Source: Rhynchosporium graminicola | Lineage: Eukaryota > Ascomycota > Leotiomycetes > Helotiales > Ploettnerulaceae | Length of the DNA: 64,000 nucleotides | Direction of reading: 5' to 3' | NCBI GenBank assembly: GCA_900074885.1 | Contig: FJUW01000010.1 | Span: 310,001 to 374,000 of the forward strand | In this document: positions 40,338 through 52,844 of the stretch, piece after piece | Position numbering within the stretch: the stretch's first letter is position 1 | Layout: every line of letters begins with the position of its first letter | The notes under the pieces: model-generated | Told to the model about the DNA's origin: nothing | The model's database searches: none | What the model saw: only the letters and a program-made list of their open reading frames with translations | Program-made: the position numbers and the translations under genes

Positions 40338-43300
40338 ATGTCGCCTCTCCAATCCTTCAACGATGCCTCGAATATGCCGGCTGAGCACCACAATGCTCCT
40401 CCCTACGGCGATGCACTGTCGAAAAGCGATGGGGATCATACAAGCATTGTATCCCCCCTCCAGATGTCGACGGGTCAGATTGACGGATTGGAATCCTTAA
40501 AGGCGGATACTTACGATAAGGGTAGAGGGCAATCCCCTACGCGGAGGCTCTCTAGTAGCAACCTTCTCCATCTCAATATTTCTCAAGGGCCCTCGCCCGC
40601 AGATTTAGCCATGTTGGCCCTGCAATACCTTCCATACCCCGTCATGGTACTGAACAACCACAAAACTCTGGTAATGGCCAATGATGCCATGGGAAGATTG
40701 CTTGGCATGGACGATGACGACGGCGATACTGCTAGTGACGACGGGATGTCGATTACAGATAAACTGAAAGGACAAACATTGAATCAACTTGGCATAGATA
40801 TGCTGCAGGATGGACGGCCAGTTTGGGTTACATGGGATTCTTTTCTGAATAGCATTGCAGAGGATGTCGGCCAGCATGTGGTTCGCGATTGGCATTCGAC
40901 TCCTTCGGAGGCTGGCGAAGGGGATGTGACTCCAACAGCCGCGAGGGCAGGCCCAATTTTTGGTTTTTCGAAACCTCGCGCCGTGGTTCATGATGCAGTG
41001 GTCGAGGTGGTCGTTCCTCAGGAGAAGAGCTCGCAGGTGTCTGTTGCGACTCAGCAGAACAAGGCTGTAAAGCATACGCTTGCCAAAATGTAAGCATCGG
41101 AGAGGGTGTCGTGTGGCTGCCGTGCTACACTCACACTTGTATCTGACCTTGAAATTTGTTTTGCGCATTTACTTGGACACTTGCTGATCCGGTCATGACT
41201 CAGGATTATTACTGTCTGGGAGATCGAAGACGATAGCTTTTTCACTCTGACTTTCACCAATACCGAGTCAAATCACACATCCCAACCTGCAGTCGGGAAA
41301 CCCAGACAAGTGACAAGAGCAGCTAAACATCATCATTCGATCGGCTCCGTAGGATCGGGATCACGATCTGGATCTTCTTCTGTAGGCTCAGGCCAAAGCT
41401 CCAACCATGGAGGTAGCTTGTCCTCATCTGCGATAACAAGTCCGACGAATGCCTCAATGTCAACAAGTCCATTCCCGCCATTGGGTCCGCCAACACACGC
41501 CAGCAACTCCACTGCTCCGTCAACACTACAAAAGATAATTCTAATGAAAGACGCGCTCATGGATACAACCTCTGTCCCAATCCTTGCAATGTGGAAGGAT
41601 GAGAGCTTGACTGTACCAAACAAGGCTGCTCGAAGATTGTTCCATTCCCAAGCGGACTTCTCTGACGTCAAAGATGGCTACGATCTAGTTACAAAATGGC
41701 ATGTGTGGGATGAGACATTCACAATTCGAATGGACCCTTCTGAGTATCCGATTTCAGTAATCGTCAAAACGCAGAAGCCATTTGAGAGCCGTAAGATCGG
41801 ACTCATTGACCCTGATAATGGAAAGAAACTGGTGTTCGATTGCCTTGGCGAGGCCATCACTGATGAAGATGGAAACTTCCTAGCTGGTGTAGTTACATGC
41901 AGGTCAGTACAAAATTCTCCAGGCCCACAATTTTTCGAGGGGTCACTCCTCAGCATGAAGACTCTTGCTCCGGCTCAACTTCTGTGATTTCGACATCGCA
42001 CAAGTGCTGATGATCAAATTAGAGATATTACCACAATGACAGAAGCTATAACCGAGATCAAGGTAAAAGACGAACAACGATTTCAGCTTATTTGCGAAAG
42101 TATGCCGCAGATGATTTGGACAACAACTCCAGACGGTTTACCCGATTGGTTCAGTGCCAGATGGTACGTCTCAATTCCTCGCCACCCTTGACAACTTGCA
42201 CTTACACTTTTAGGTACGAGTATACTGGATTGACCGAGGAAGAGTCACTTCGTCAGGGCTGGACAACGCCATTTCATGCAGATGACTTGGCGAGTGCGGG
42301 AAAGAGATGGAACCATTGTATCGAGACAGGAGATCCTTACAGTACCGAATATCGCTGTAGACGTAAGGATGGTGCGTGGAGGTGGATGCTGGGACGCGCC
42401 TTGCCTATGAGGAACTTGCAAACTGGTGAAATCGAGAAGTGGTACGGTACATGTACCGACATTCATGAATCAGTGGAAACAAGATTTGCTGCGAAGAGAC
42501 TGGTAAGCACCCGGATCTGGATCACGACTAATGGTCTCAATTGATTTCGATTTAGCGGCAGCAATTATTGTCTGTCATCACACACGCCCAAGTTACCCTC
42601 TTCGCGGTGGACCGGAGTCGAAAGATAACGCTTCTTGAGGGTGCATTCATCTGGGACTTGGAGAATGATATGGAGTCCGGTGATGAAAGCGTCAGCAGCA
42701 AGCAGACCTTCGGCGATCAATTTGTTGGCAAATCAGTCTACGAAGTTCTGTTGCAAAGCAAGGCACCTCGGGATGAGCATGGCGTTCCCGCCTCGTTGAG
42801 ACCCATCGAAGATATTTTGACCGGCAAAACGATGGAAGAAGTTGAAGAGCACTGTATCGACGATAGATGGTACAGTACCAAATTCGTTCCAATACTCGGC
42901 AAGAAAGATAATGGCGGCCGTGTCAACGAAGCCTGGATCGACGGCGTGATTGGTGTTAGTATGGATGTTACAGAGATCAAGGACCGTGAACTGGAATTGA
43001 AAGCACAGGAGAAGGAGAACACTAGGTTGCTTGCCAACGAAGCTGCCGCAAAAGAAGCAAGTCGGTTGAAGAGTCAATTTCTGGCCAACATGTCCCACGA
43101 AATCCGGACACCGATTGCAGGTGTTATTGGAATGGCCGAACTACTTGCAGATACGGACTTGGATGAAGAGCAGCGAGATTGTGCCGAAAATATCCAGCGC
43201 TCCGCAAATGGTCTGTTGACTGTCATCAACGATATTCTTGATTTTTCCAAGGTCGAGTCTGGTCGTCTGGATATCGAGGAAGTGCAATTCTCCCTTTCTG

Positions 43301-45116
43301 TTGTGGTTAGGGATGTCAGCAAAATGCTTGGATTCGCAGCCGAACGAAAGAACCTCATGTTCAAATCTGATATTGCCGTTGGTGTGGACAAAGATCTTAT
43401 CGTTATGGGTGACCCGGGACGAGTCCGCCAGATCATCACGAACTTGCTTACTAATAGTATCAAGTTCACAAGTGAAGGATATGTCAAGTTCTCCGTACTG
43501 AAGCAGCGGGAAACGGCCGATGTATTCGAGGTGAAGTTTGTGGTAGAGGACACGGGTATTGGTATCGAGGAAGAAGTCAGACAGCGCCTCTTCAAGCCAT
43601 TTAGCCAGGCAGACTCTTCGACAGCACGACGCTTCGGTGGAACTGGTCTCGGGTTGACTATCAGCAAGAACTTGGTAGACCTTATGCATGGTCAGATTGG
43701 TCTAGAGTCGAGTTTAGGAGCTGGAACTACTGCAACTTTCACGATTCCCTTCAACAAACCCCAGTTTCATAATGGCACGGCGGCACTAATCGACATCGGC
43801 TCACTTCCTGACCGTCTACAGTCCGAGATGTCCGTCTCTTGCAGCAGTTCTGATTACGAGCAAGCCGTAGGAGGCTCACCAATGCATACTCACATGCAAC
43901 GAGGATTGCACAAATCAAGGTCAATAAGCATGACTCCGCCCATCCCCCCCGAACTCGAGTTGTCTCGTGATGAAAGAGCCAAGGTCAAGATTCTGCTCGT
44001 TGAGGATAAGTAAGTATCTTAGTCTTCGCGATTTATGAGTTTCACACTGATACTCTTAGTGCTATCAACCAGCAGATCGCCCTAAAAACAATCAGAAAGC
44101 TAGGATTCGCAGTTTCAGCTGTGTGGAACGGAAAGGAAGCTCTCGATTACGTCCTCGATGCCGATTCTCCGGATGCACTACAAAGAGAACCAGACATCAT
44201 CCTTATGGACGTGCAGATGCCAATCATAGATGGATATCGTGCCACCCATCTTCTCCGCCACCATGCTCCTTACAACACTATCTCCCGTACTATACCAATT
44301 GTTGCTATGACAGCATCCGCCATCCAAGGCGACCGCGAAAAATGCAAGAAAGCAGGCATGGACGACTATCTCGCGAAACCCGTTAAAGCAAAAGCATTAG
44401 AGAAAATGCTCGTCCGTTGGGCCATCAGTAAACGCGTCCCAAAAACCCCGAGTGTCAGCGAAGACGAGGGCAGTGACTGTGCCGAGTCCGAAGAACACAA
44501 CTGCGGTACTGCCGCCATCCCAGTGTTCGGACGAGCGAAGGGCAGCCCCCAATCTTCACTTACTGCTGGAAATCAATCTGCAACCATGAAGCCCGAAAGA
44601 CCGAGCATGAGTGAACGCCAAAGCTCGCACCAACTCACGCTCCCGGGCACGGAGAACGAGGGCGATAGGGAAGGCAAGCGCGAAGAAGCAGAAGAGAAAG
44701 CCACTGCGCTTCGCGATGAGAAACTCGTCATCGCGGCTGCTAAACCGGGTGAGATCGTTACTTTGACGCCGAGTTCGCTGGGGGCGCCTGGAAATGGTGC
44801 GCCGTTCCAAGCCTTGACGGAGGAGAATGTTGGGAAGTTGGAGAGAGAGGCTTTGAATGCTTCAGCGCAGAGGCCGGAGCATAGTAAGAGGAAGGTCAGT
44901 ATGGCTATTACTGCTGATAGTATGGCTAAGGAGAATGGGAGTGCGGAGTGTTCACCTGACAGTGAGGGAATGGGAAAGAGAGGGGTCGGGCTGAGGGGTG
45001 GGGAGGATGAGAATCCGAGGAGTGAGAGTCGAGAGCGCCCGAAAGTTGCGAGACGATGGATGGATAGTCAGAGAACGATTACATCGCTTGATGATGATCG
45101 GAGCAAGCAAGCTTGA
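40338..45116 (+). CDS. Hybrid histidine kinase with PAS sensor domains and receiver
   Basis: Six exons: 40338-41089, 41204-41902, 42023-42163, 42214-42502, 42556-44009, 44060-45116; 1463 residues. Order: disordered N-terminus; PAS-like segment (LQYLPYPVMVLNNHKTLVMA); a second sensor region with a poly-Ser/Gly linker; a PAS/PAC unit (LICESMPQMIWTTTPDG, then the PAC tail WYGTCTDIHESV); a further PAS-like segment; the H-box FLANMSHEIRTPIAGV with phospho-acceptor His808; ATPase boxes QIITNLLTNSIKFT, VEDTGIGI and GGTGLGLTIS; and a receiver (ILLVEDN, ILMDVQMPIIDGY with Asp1162, YLAKPVKAK). A disordered, charged tail of about 230 residues follows. Such kinases feed an Hpt protein and response regulators; I cannot assign the fungal group. 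The start is uncertain because the frame is open to 39915. Confidence 0.93.
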
Positions 45117-46637
45117 GGACAGTTTTGTATAGATCATCACTTGCGGGACTTGGGGTAGGTGGATAGATGGATATATGATTTTCATGCCTGATCTGATGGG
45201 TTATTTCCATGGAGTTTGGGGGCTTGTTTATCTGGGACGGGTCGGGTTGAATACCAAGCACATATTCGTACGGGTAGGATGGGATGGGATATGGGATTTG
45301 ATTCGTTGTGTAACTTAGTTTGGCATGGGTCGGGGTCTTACTTTCTTTCATTGCATAGCGATGGGCTTCGCATTTGGGGATCTACAAATGATCATGCTTT
45401 TCACGTCTGGACTGCAAAAAGAGCGAGGGATGAAATAATAAGATTCCTGTGCAATTATTAATAGAGAGGCAGAGAGAGAGACAGAGAAAATGTATATAGA
45501 GTGAGCAGAATAATGACAGTCTCGTATTGGTTCACCTATCTCCGCCTGTGGAATAAATCCGTGGTCGCTATAGGTAACGCACGGGTTTTCGCGTTTCACC
45601 TGCCTGGATCAGGTACTGTAAAAAGCGGGCGGTTCTTGCAGTTGATTTTCATATTTAACGAGATTGAGCATTGCGAAGAAGATGGAAGACAGAAGATGTG
45701 GAACTAAGGTGTAGCTTTCTTTACACCACCCGAATTCTCAAAGTGCAACTAACACGGACGAACCAATGAGCAAAATATCAGGGGAAAGCTGCTTGTGTGT
45801 ATTTATTACAATATAGATAGATGTTGTTTTGAGAGCCGTTTATGTTAAGGGGCGAGATCGATGTGTTAGGACGGGGTGTTGGAAGAGCCTCCTTTGCGGA
45901 AATAGCACCACTTTTCAACAATTGGAAAATTTGATGGAGAAGGCCAGGCACGCAGGCTCTCAGGATCTTTTGTGGGTGTTGAGGATGAGACAGAGCTTTG
46001 ATTTAATCTTGGGGGGTTGGGGGGNNNNNNNNNNNNNNNNNNNNNNNNNNNNNNNNNNNNNNNNNNNNNNNNNNNNNNNNNNNNNNNNNNNNNNNNNNNN
46101 NNNNNNNNNNNNGGGGGGTGCTATCAAGTCCGTTTTGCTGAGTTCATGTAGATTGTGGACTTTAATTGTGTTTCTTTTTGCAGAGATTTTGTGATACTTT
46201 TGGATTAGAATAGAATAGAATAGCAAGGAAAAGATGTCAATATCTGTAGTGCTTCTCCACCTAGTAGATATGAGTAAGTACCTAGTGCTTGTATCTCACG
46301 TAAGTAGGGATTCGTGTCACCGGAAAATTCTCAAGCTATGTATCTTATGTTTTGCCCTGTCGGAGCTGATCAGTTTATTGATGATCATATACGGCTCGCT
46401 TGTGCCGGAAAGTGAACATTCCTAGGTTAGGCTAGATTAGATTCCTCTCGGCTTTTCTGGAGATACGTGCCCAGAAGATTTGAGGAGAGGGGGAGGGTGG
46501 TGTGTTGGGTATCTTGTATGCGATATCATACCATAGCCTGTTGAGAGAGAGTGTGTGTGAGATAACCCTGAATCAGAACCAAAGTCTTACTCCAAGCTCT
46601 CGTTATCTTCTCCACTGTCTTTCCCCGTGATGCCTGC
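45117..46637. other. Gene-free region with an assembly gap
   Basis: 3' side of the histidine kinase, then AT-rich non-coding sequence, then the N gap at 46025-46112. No gene supported. Confidence 0.5.
46025..46112. other. Assembly gap of 88 N between G-runs
   Basis: The sequence reads GGGGGGTTGGGGGG immediately before the gap and GGGGGG immediately after it. The missing piece is probably a longer G-rich tract. Confidence 0.95.
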
Positions 46638-47066
46638 CTATGATTGACATGTCTTCTTCTTGAAGTTCTGTAGCTGATCTGGAGGAACTTGCGTACTCAT
46701 CGTGACTTGTTCCATGGCAAGAATTTTCAAACTACAGTCCGAAGTAGTGATCGTGCTCGTGACGGCCAGGCTGCTGGCGTCTGTTGAGAGAGCAGTTGAG
46801 GCACGGGTCAGTTGTTGCGACTTGGCTAGGGCGGTGTTGATGGCTTCGCTTAAACTATTTTATTCAGGCCTCTGAACTATAGAATTATATCCCAGCCTCG
46901 AGCCACCGAGCAGAGCTTAGAAAACAGAAGCCATGTGTACCTCTGAACTCTGATAAGTTCGGAAGACAGTTTAAAGCGGTGGTAATGAACTCTTCGCCGT
47001 TCTCGGTCCCGTGAGCTACACCTCCTTCTTTGTAAAGAGATGTGAGGTTGAGTTTGAAGAGTATCG
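46638..47066 (-). CDS. Possible unrecognised small gene or decayed gene (two exon-like segments)
   Basis: Two open segments on the minus strand look coding. Segment A, 47066-46941, continues a frame reading PAILFKLNLTSLYKEGG then FITTALNCLPNLSEFR, bounded by a CCCCAG acceptor and an AGAG/GTACAC donor. Segment B, 46854-46638, reads LSEAINTALAKSQQL, then SLAVTSTITTSDC, and ends FKKKTCQS with a stop. Joining the best donor and acceptor does not keep both frames, so either a weaker donor is used, an exon is missing, or the locus is frameshifted. No family is recognised and the 5' end was not found. Confidence 0.3.
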
Positions 47067-47478
47067 CTGGGGAATGAGTGGTGTTAGGGAGAGCTTAGGA
47101 ATTTCAGATCGGATTCTCGAAAGGCAGTGAGAGGTGAGAGGTGAAGAACTTGCAGTCGCTGGCATGACAGGTTACTTAGAAGGATACATCGGTCCGTCTT
47201 TCGGACGCAGTTGATAGTGGATACAGTTCTTCAGAAATGGAGACCTCCCTCATACATACAGGAACGTAAAGCCGGCAGTATCCCTGTTATATATTATTCT
47301 GCTTCTTGCTCGAGATGCAAGTCCCGAAGATCAGATCAATGATAGGCTACACAGATAGAGAGCTAGATATCACGAGAAGAAAATCGACGCAGTGTAATCA
47401 TCGAAATCATAATTGTGAATGCTGTTAAGACAGCTACAAACCTTCTTTAGATGACGTCATCCCGAACCCGTAAAAGTT
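47067..47478. other. Intergenic spacer
   Basis: Between the exon-like segments and the stop codon of the RdRP-helicase gene. May include the missing 5' exon of the former. Confidence 0.4.
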
Positions 47479-50400
47479 TTACTGGCTTGCAAGCTTCACC
47501 TCCGTAAGCTTAGCTATAAGTCGTTTCCAAACGATCGTGCTCTCTGGATCAGCCGTCCCGGTCGTCAAAGTGGACCGGTTGCCAACAACAATGACTCCGG
47601 TCTTTGCTCTCGTCAAGGCAACATTCATTCGCTTTAAATCTTTCAGGAACCCAATTTCGCCTTTCATGTTACATCGGACGGTTACGAAGATGACGATGTC
47701 GGCTTCTCGACCTTGGAAACCGTCGATACTGGAGACTTCCACGTCGCTGAAGACTGATAACTTGCTTTTCAATAGTTCGGCTTGTCGGCTGTAGGGTGTC
47801 AGAACTGCTATAAATGGTGGCCTGGCTGTGTGATCCTGGGCAATACTTGGTTCCTTGCCTGATAATGGTGGTGCATTTAACAATTTGCAGATCGTATGAC
47901 AGGCATCTGCCTGACCAGCATTCGATTTGGACTTTCGGCCTAAATCTTCCAAGCTGGAACACTCCAAGAAAATCGTCCTTTGTGCGGCCTCATCTCGAGA
48001 CGGCCATGGAAACCGAGATTCTGGGACGGGTCTGGTTGATTTTGGTATCCCAGTCAGAAGCTTGCCACCATGAAATTCATCGGAGCTGAATTTGCATATA
48101 TCTTCATGCATGCGGTATTGAGTGTCCAGCATGACCTTGGAAAATCCAAGCACAATCCCGTCGTCTGGTATAGCTTGCGTATACAGTCTTTCGAAAAGAG
48201 AGACCTCGTAGCTGGTCAAAACAGCATACGGCTGTACAGTAGCTCCAAGCTGTACGTGATCGCCTACAAGGATGGCTTTCCTGCACCCCTTCGTAAGAGG
48301 AACGAGAGATGCTGGTTCCGTTTGTTGAGATGCCTCATCTATGATGACTGTATCAAACTTCTCCGATCGAAGAAGGCCTAGACCTGAACCTATGCAAGTC
48401 GTAAATATAAGTCGGGCCTTTTTGATCTGATCCCGAGCTTTGTTCCTTGCGGAATAATTGCTGTTAAGTTCCTTTCCAAGCATTGCATCGCAGGTATATT
48501 TCCTGAGATCCTCTGCTACTTTGCGAACCTGACCGAGATTTATTACTATCAATTTAAGTGCAGCAGCTTGTGGTAAAACTTACGTCAGTAGAAACTCGTA
48601 TCGTGGTAGATCTTTCGCTCTGAGTCTCATTCATATATCTCCTCATCACGTTATCGACGGCGTTGTGAGTGGGTGCCGTGACGAGTATCCTCTGAGTTTC
48701 TGAGTTCGCTTGGAGTTGCTTGATGATCTGGACGATGGTGTACGTTTTGCCCGTTCCAGGTGGACCCCATAGACATGTCAGAGGATGAAGGATAGTCGCT
48801 CTAACTGCTGCATTTTGACTGGTATTTAGAGTACTGATTGAAAATATCTCGTCAAAGGATGTCCTTTGGATAGATTCAGTGATGTTGTCTGGATCATTTG
48901 GTGAATCCAGGAGGAACCTGGATATCAGACAGCATTCATCTGCATTAGTTGCAAGGGCATGCACCGCATCGAACATCGTCTTTGACGTAACGAAGGATCC
49001 ACAATTGAGAAGTTCCCAAGAGCATTCCTCTAGATAAGTTGGAGGAGGATGAAAGCAACGGAACGAGGCTTGGCCAGGCTGAGATGCCTCAACCAGAGCA
49101 TCCATTGAAAAAGGAGACGGAGCCCCAGAATTTAGCGGTGCTCCGACCACAGTAAGCCTCACATGATCGGATGCTGATAGAGCCCCAAAAGGAGCATCCA
49201 ATCTCATTTGGCAGTCAACGATACAGAAACCTGATGAGTCGGGTAATCCTAGCTTCAATTGCAATAAGTCCTTCCTCGGAATCTTGGCTTCTGTAGCCTC
49301 TGAAATGTGATCGAGTGCTATTCCTATCAGATTTCGAATGTAGTGTCGGCTTTTAGGTTCGCTATGGTGGAGAAGTCTATTGCTCTGAGGTTCCAAAGTC
49401 TCTAGAAGCAGGTCAAGTGCCAGTTCAGGCGAGCGGATGGTAAGTGATATGAGCTCTACCAGTCCCGCGACCTCAGTGAGTGACATGCTTTTGACTTGAG
49501 AAATCACCGTCTGAAACGGCTTCAGAACAAAGTCCTGATGCTCCCTAGCAGCCAGGACGTGAGCTCTCAAGATATCAACTGCCAAAATTTCCAGCAAGGC
49601 GCACATCTCAGGAGATGATGAAGTCCAAAGATCTTGAGCACTGAAGGTGACTGATAAGAATGGGGCCTTTGACAAAAAGCCAACCATAGCACGTACGGCA
49701 GCTTCTTGCTTGAGTTCGCTCAACGTTCGTGCTTGGAATTGAAGTAATAGATATTTGTAGCATTGAAGGAGCTTTGCGTTCTCCCCTCGATCAAGGAGCC
49801 AGATGAAAAGACCCATGAATCTAGTGTCATCAAAATCCTTTAGTCCTGACATGATGCTGTCTTTCGCAATCTGGACGATGTAGTCTGGCTGGGCGGACCA
49901 ATCGACTCCCTGGAGACTAGGAAGGTTATACTCTCTTGCCTGCCGCTCGAACAGTGGTATCACTTCCCTTGTATCAACATATTGAAGCCAGAGATCTAGG
50001 GTTTGCATCGATCTTAAATCACGATTACTTATGACGTAGATTTCCTTAGACGGTATTAGTACGATGTTCCATGCCTGATTCAGTGCACTCACAGCTCCCA
50101 AAATCCCTGCTCTGTTAACGATGCCGATGTGTTTCCTGAGGCCCTGGCTAAACTTGTCAAGCGCAACACTTGCTCTGCAATCGAAGTTGGTACCAGCATC
50201 TAGTGTTTCTTGACGTCCGTGTCTCCTCCCTCGCTCTGTCTCAGCGTTACGATATGAACTGTCATCCGATACAGCATTGGCAAGATGTATCCAGGTGTTT
50301 CCTCGAGCACCTTGGAAAAGCTGGAATACATTGGAATCACAATATAGACGATAGGTCTTCTTTGTCGGAAGGGATAGTCTTTGCGATGTTCCGGTGCCTT

Positions 50401-52844
50401 GGGAGTGCGGAAACGCGAAAAGGCGCACTCGATCGTCGACTTGACCCTCCTGACCACGTTCAATTTTTTGCGGGATATATATTCCCAGGGTCAGTCGTTC
50501 GTCAACTCGGACTATGATGAACTTGCGATGAAATGTCTCTATGGCTCTGGCCGCGCAGCCTAAGAACCTAGCGAGGCGGTCCTGAGATGAGTTGAAGGTA
50601 CACTTCCAGCGCAGACACGAGTAATGAAGCTTGAAAGGCTGCAACTCTGAATAATCTACCAGGCTTGATTGACATAAAGAGTTTGCCACTAATCTCATCA
50701 TTTCGGAAGTAGGGGGAAGCTGGCTCAATATCCAAGCCTTTTCGCCCGCAGTGAGGAGGTTAAGATCGAAGAAGTGTAGGAAATCCTGCAGAGTAGAGTT
50801 GTTCTTTTGACACCATCTATGCGTCAGTCTGATGAGCTCAAATTCGGAGATTGCCATGTTATCACGACCTAAGAGAAGCTCCACAGCGTCAAAATCATAT
50901 CCATCGATATTCGGACCATTAACCTGTCTTGAGCTTATGAATTCCTTTGCAGCTTCGTGCAGGGTGTCAAGGACGAATGGATTCGTGTCCACGGAGACTT
51001 TAGGCGGACTATCGAGTGAAAGAGGAATTTTGATGCGATTTCCGTCTACGCAATTAGAAAACAGTCTGTTAAGCTGCTGGCATTCAGCACTTATTGGACC
51101 TTTCAGTCTTGCCCAATCAAGGTACAAATTCTTCACTCGGCCAAGGGAAGCGTTGGTAGATCGGGCGAAATATTCTAATCGATCTTGATCTGATATTGGC
51201 TTAAATGAAATTTGCTCCCTTCCTCCTGGATATTCAGCAGGTTGAGCCAAATTTTCCGGAATCAAGTCGCTGTCCCAACAGACGAAGACTAATCAACGTT
51301 TAGAAATCGTGAAAGTCGTCCGGGAAAGCAAGGCACTTACAAGTATCTCCATCAAGATCGCCCCCCGATAGCATATCAGCAGAAGGTCTTCTTCCACGCG
51401 AAGGAAAGATAATACAGTCAACTAGATGCGCAAGTTCGTTACGGGTAACGGCTTTGAACTTTTGTAGATCTCCTGGGTGTAGGCATGGATTTCTTGTGAC
51501 CAGAACATCCATCCCATGAAGAGCACGGGCTTGACCGTCACCATCCTGTGTTACCTTCACAGCACATTCTCCTTCTTTCAGAACATCCCACGCATCACAA
51601 ACTCCGAAAAGAAGTCTTGATTTGGGGACTAGTATTCTGCACCTCTGTTCGTCCCGCTTATTGATAGTCTTTGCCAATTCGGCGCTGACCAATTTAGCAA
51701 CCGTTGGCTGCACTGACTCCAATGATTCCATGAGAACCCTTTCAGCTAAATCGGGCTTGTTGGAATATGTGAGAAAACGAAAAGCCGCTCGTGGATCTTG
51801 AGTCGCCTCATTCAAAAATTGAAAATGCTCTGCTTGTTTTCTTAAGAACACCGCAGTCTCAACGCCAAGAGCATGAAGGAGAAGAAGAACTTCATCATTA
51901 AGATACCCAAATCCGTAGGGCTCAAGAAGTTAGTACAATAAGCTATAGAAGTTTCCAAGAGGGAGAATGAGTACCTTGGAATAGTCAACGACTGAAAAGG
52001 AGAGATTGTCTCCGCCACTGAACTTCTTCATAGATTTGCGGAACTTCAAAACTTTATCACCCTTCATTGTAGGATCCACCTCAACGACGCCTTTGTAGCC
52101 TCGATACCTAATTTGGAACACCGAAGGCGTATATCGAATATTCCGGAAGCTGATTTTGACCCTTCGCGCGAGTTCTTGTGCAAACCGTGGAGAAATCAAC
52201 CCACATCCATCAGTGAAGACATAATCGTGGGTCTCGATGTCGGGGATATCCTCACATCGCTTTGGGTCGACAGATGTAGCGATTTGAGCAACAGAGAAGA
52301 GTAGCCCAATGCGTTTGGCTTTTTTAGCAACGGTCTTCATTCTGGAAAAATCTCCAAGCCCCTCGATCTTACGACTGACCTGAGATTTCGTGCCTGCAAA
52401 CATAAAACATGATTTTGACTTGAGTTGACTGTTGCTATGGCCGTAGAAGTGATATTGGATGTCATTAAGGACGATTCCGGTTTGGAGAAGTTTGACGATG
52501 TAATCTGCCGACTCTCTCGCTGTCGCTGGTACTGTTTGCGTAATTCCATGACCTTGAATCTCTGGTGGTTTCGGGACTCTGAGACGGAAATCGGAAAATG
52601 ATATGACCAAGAATTGATCTAATGGCTCTGAGCAGATAGCTCGGTTCAGCGCAGAATCTTGAAGGCGTAGCTCAATCTGTTGCATGTTGGCATTTGTCAC
52701 GACGGTGATAGCCTTTATAAGGCCGTGAGAGTTCAGAATAGTCGAACTGGGTAGTGTGGGGATCTGGTAAGACCACTCCTTGTCGTCTGGGGTGATCGAA
52801 TGCTGGAGAACGAGAGAAAAGCTCCGAATCTGCTGGTGAGCCAT
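47479..52844 (-). CDS. RNA-dependent RNA polymerase fused to UPF1-like SF1 helicase
   Basis: Four exons: 52844-51975, 51920-51341, 51288-48584, 48528-47479; 1734 residues, all junctions GT-AG and in frame. Residues 1 to about 570 are a cellular RdRP core: FTDGCGLIS (210-218), FQIRYRGYKGVV (243-254), KPYGFGYLNDE, catalytic GGDLDGD with Asp478, Asp480 and Asp482, and the C-terminal LGRVKNLYLDWARL. A helical linker of about 600 residues follows. The helicase begins near LNTSQNAAV, with Walker A GPPGTGKT (1325-1332), TAPTHNAVDN, VIIDEASQQTEP, LVGDHVQLGATV, SIDGFQGREADIVIF and NVALTRAK. The RdRP lacks the long N-terminus of QDE-1-type enzymes. The fusion is intact: the exon 2/3 intron joins GDLDGDT directly to FFVCWDSD. 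A role in dsRNA synthesis for RNA silencing is inferred; fission yeast pairs Rdp1 with a separate helicase, Hrr1. Confidence 0.92.
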
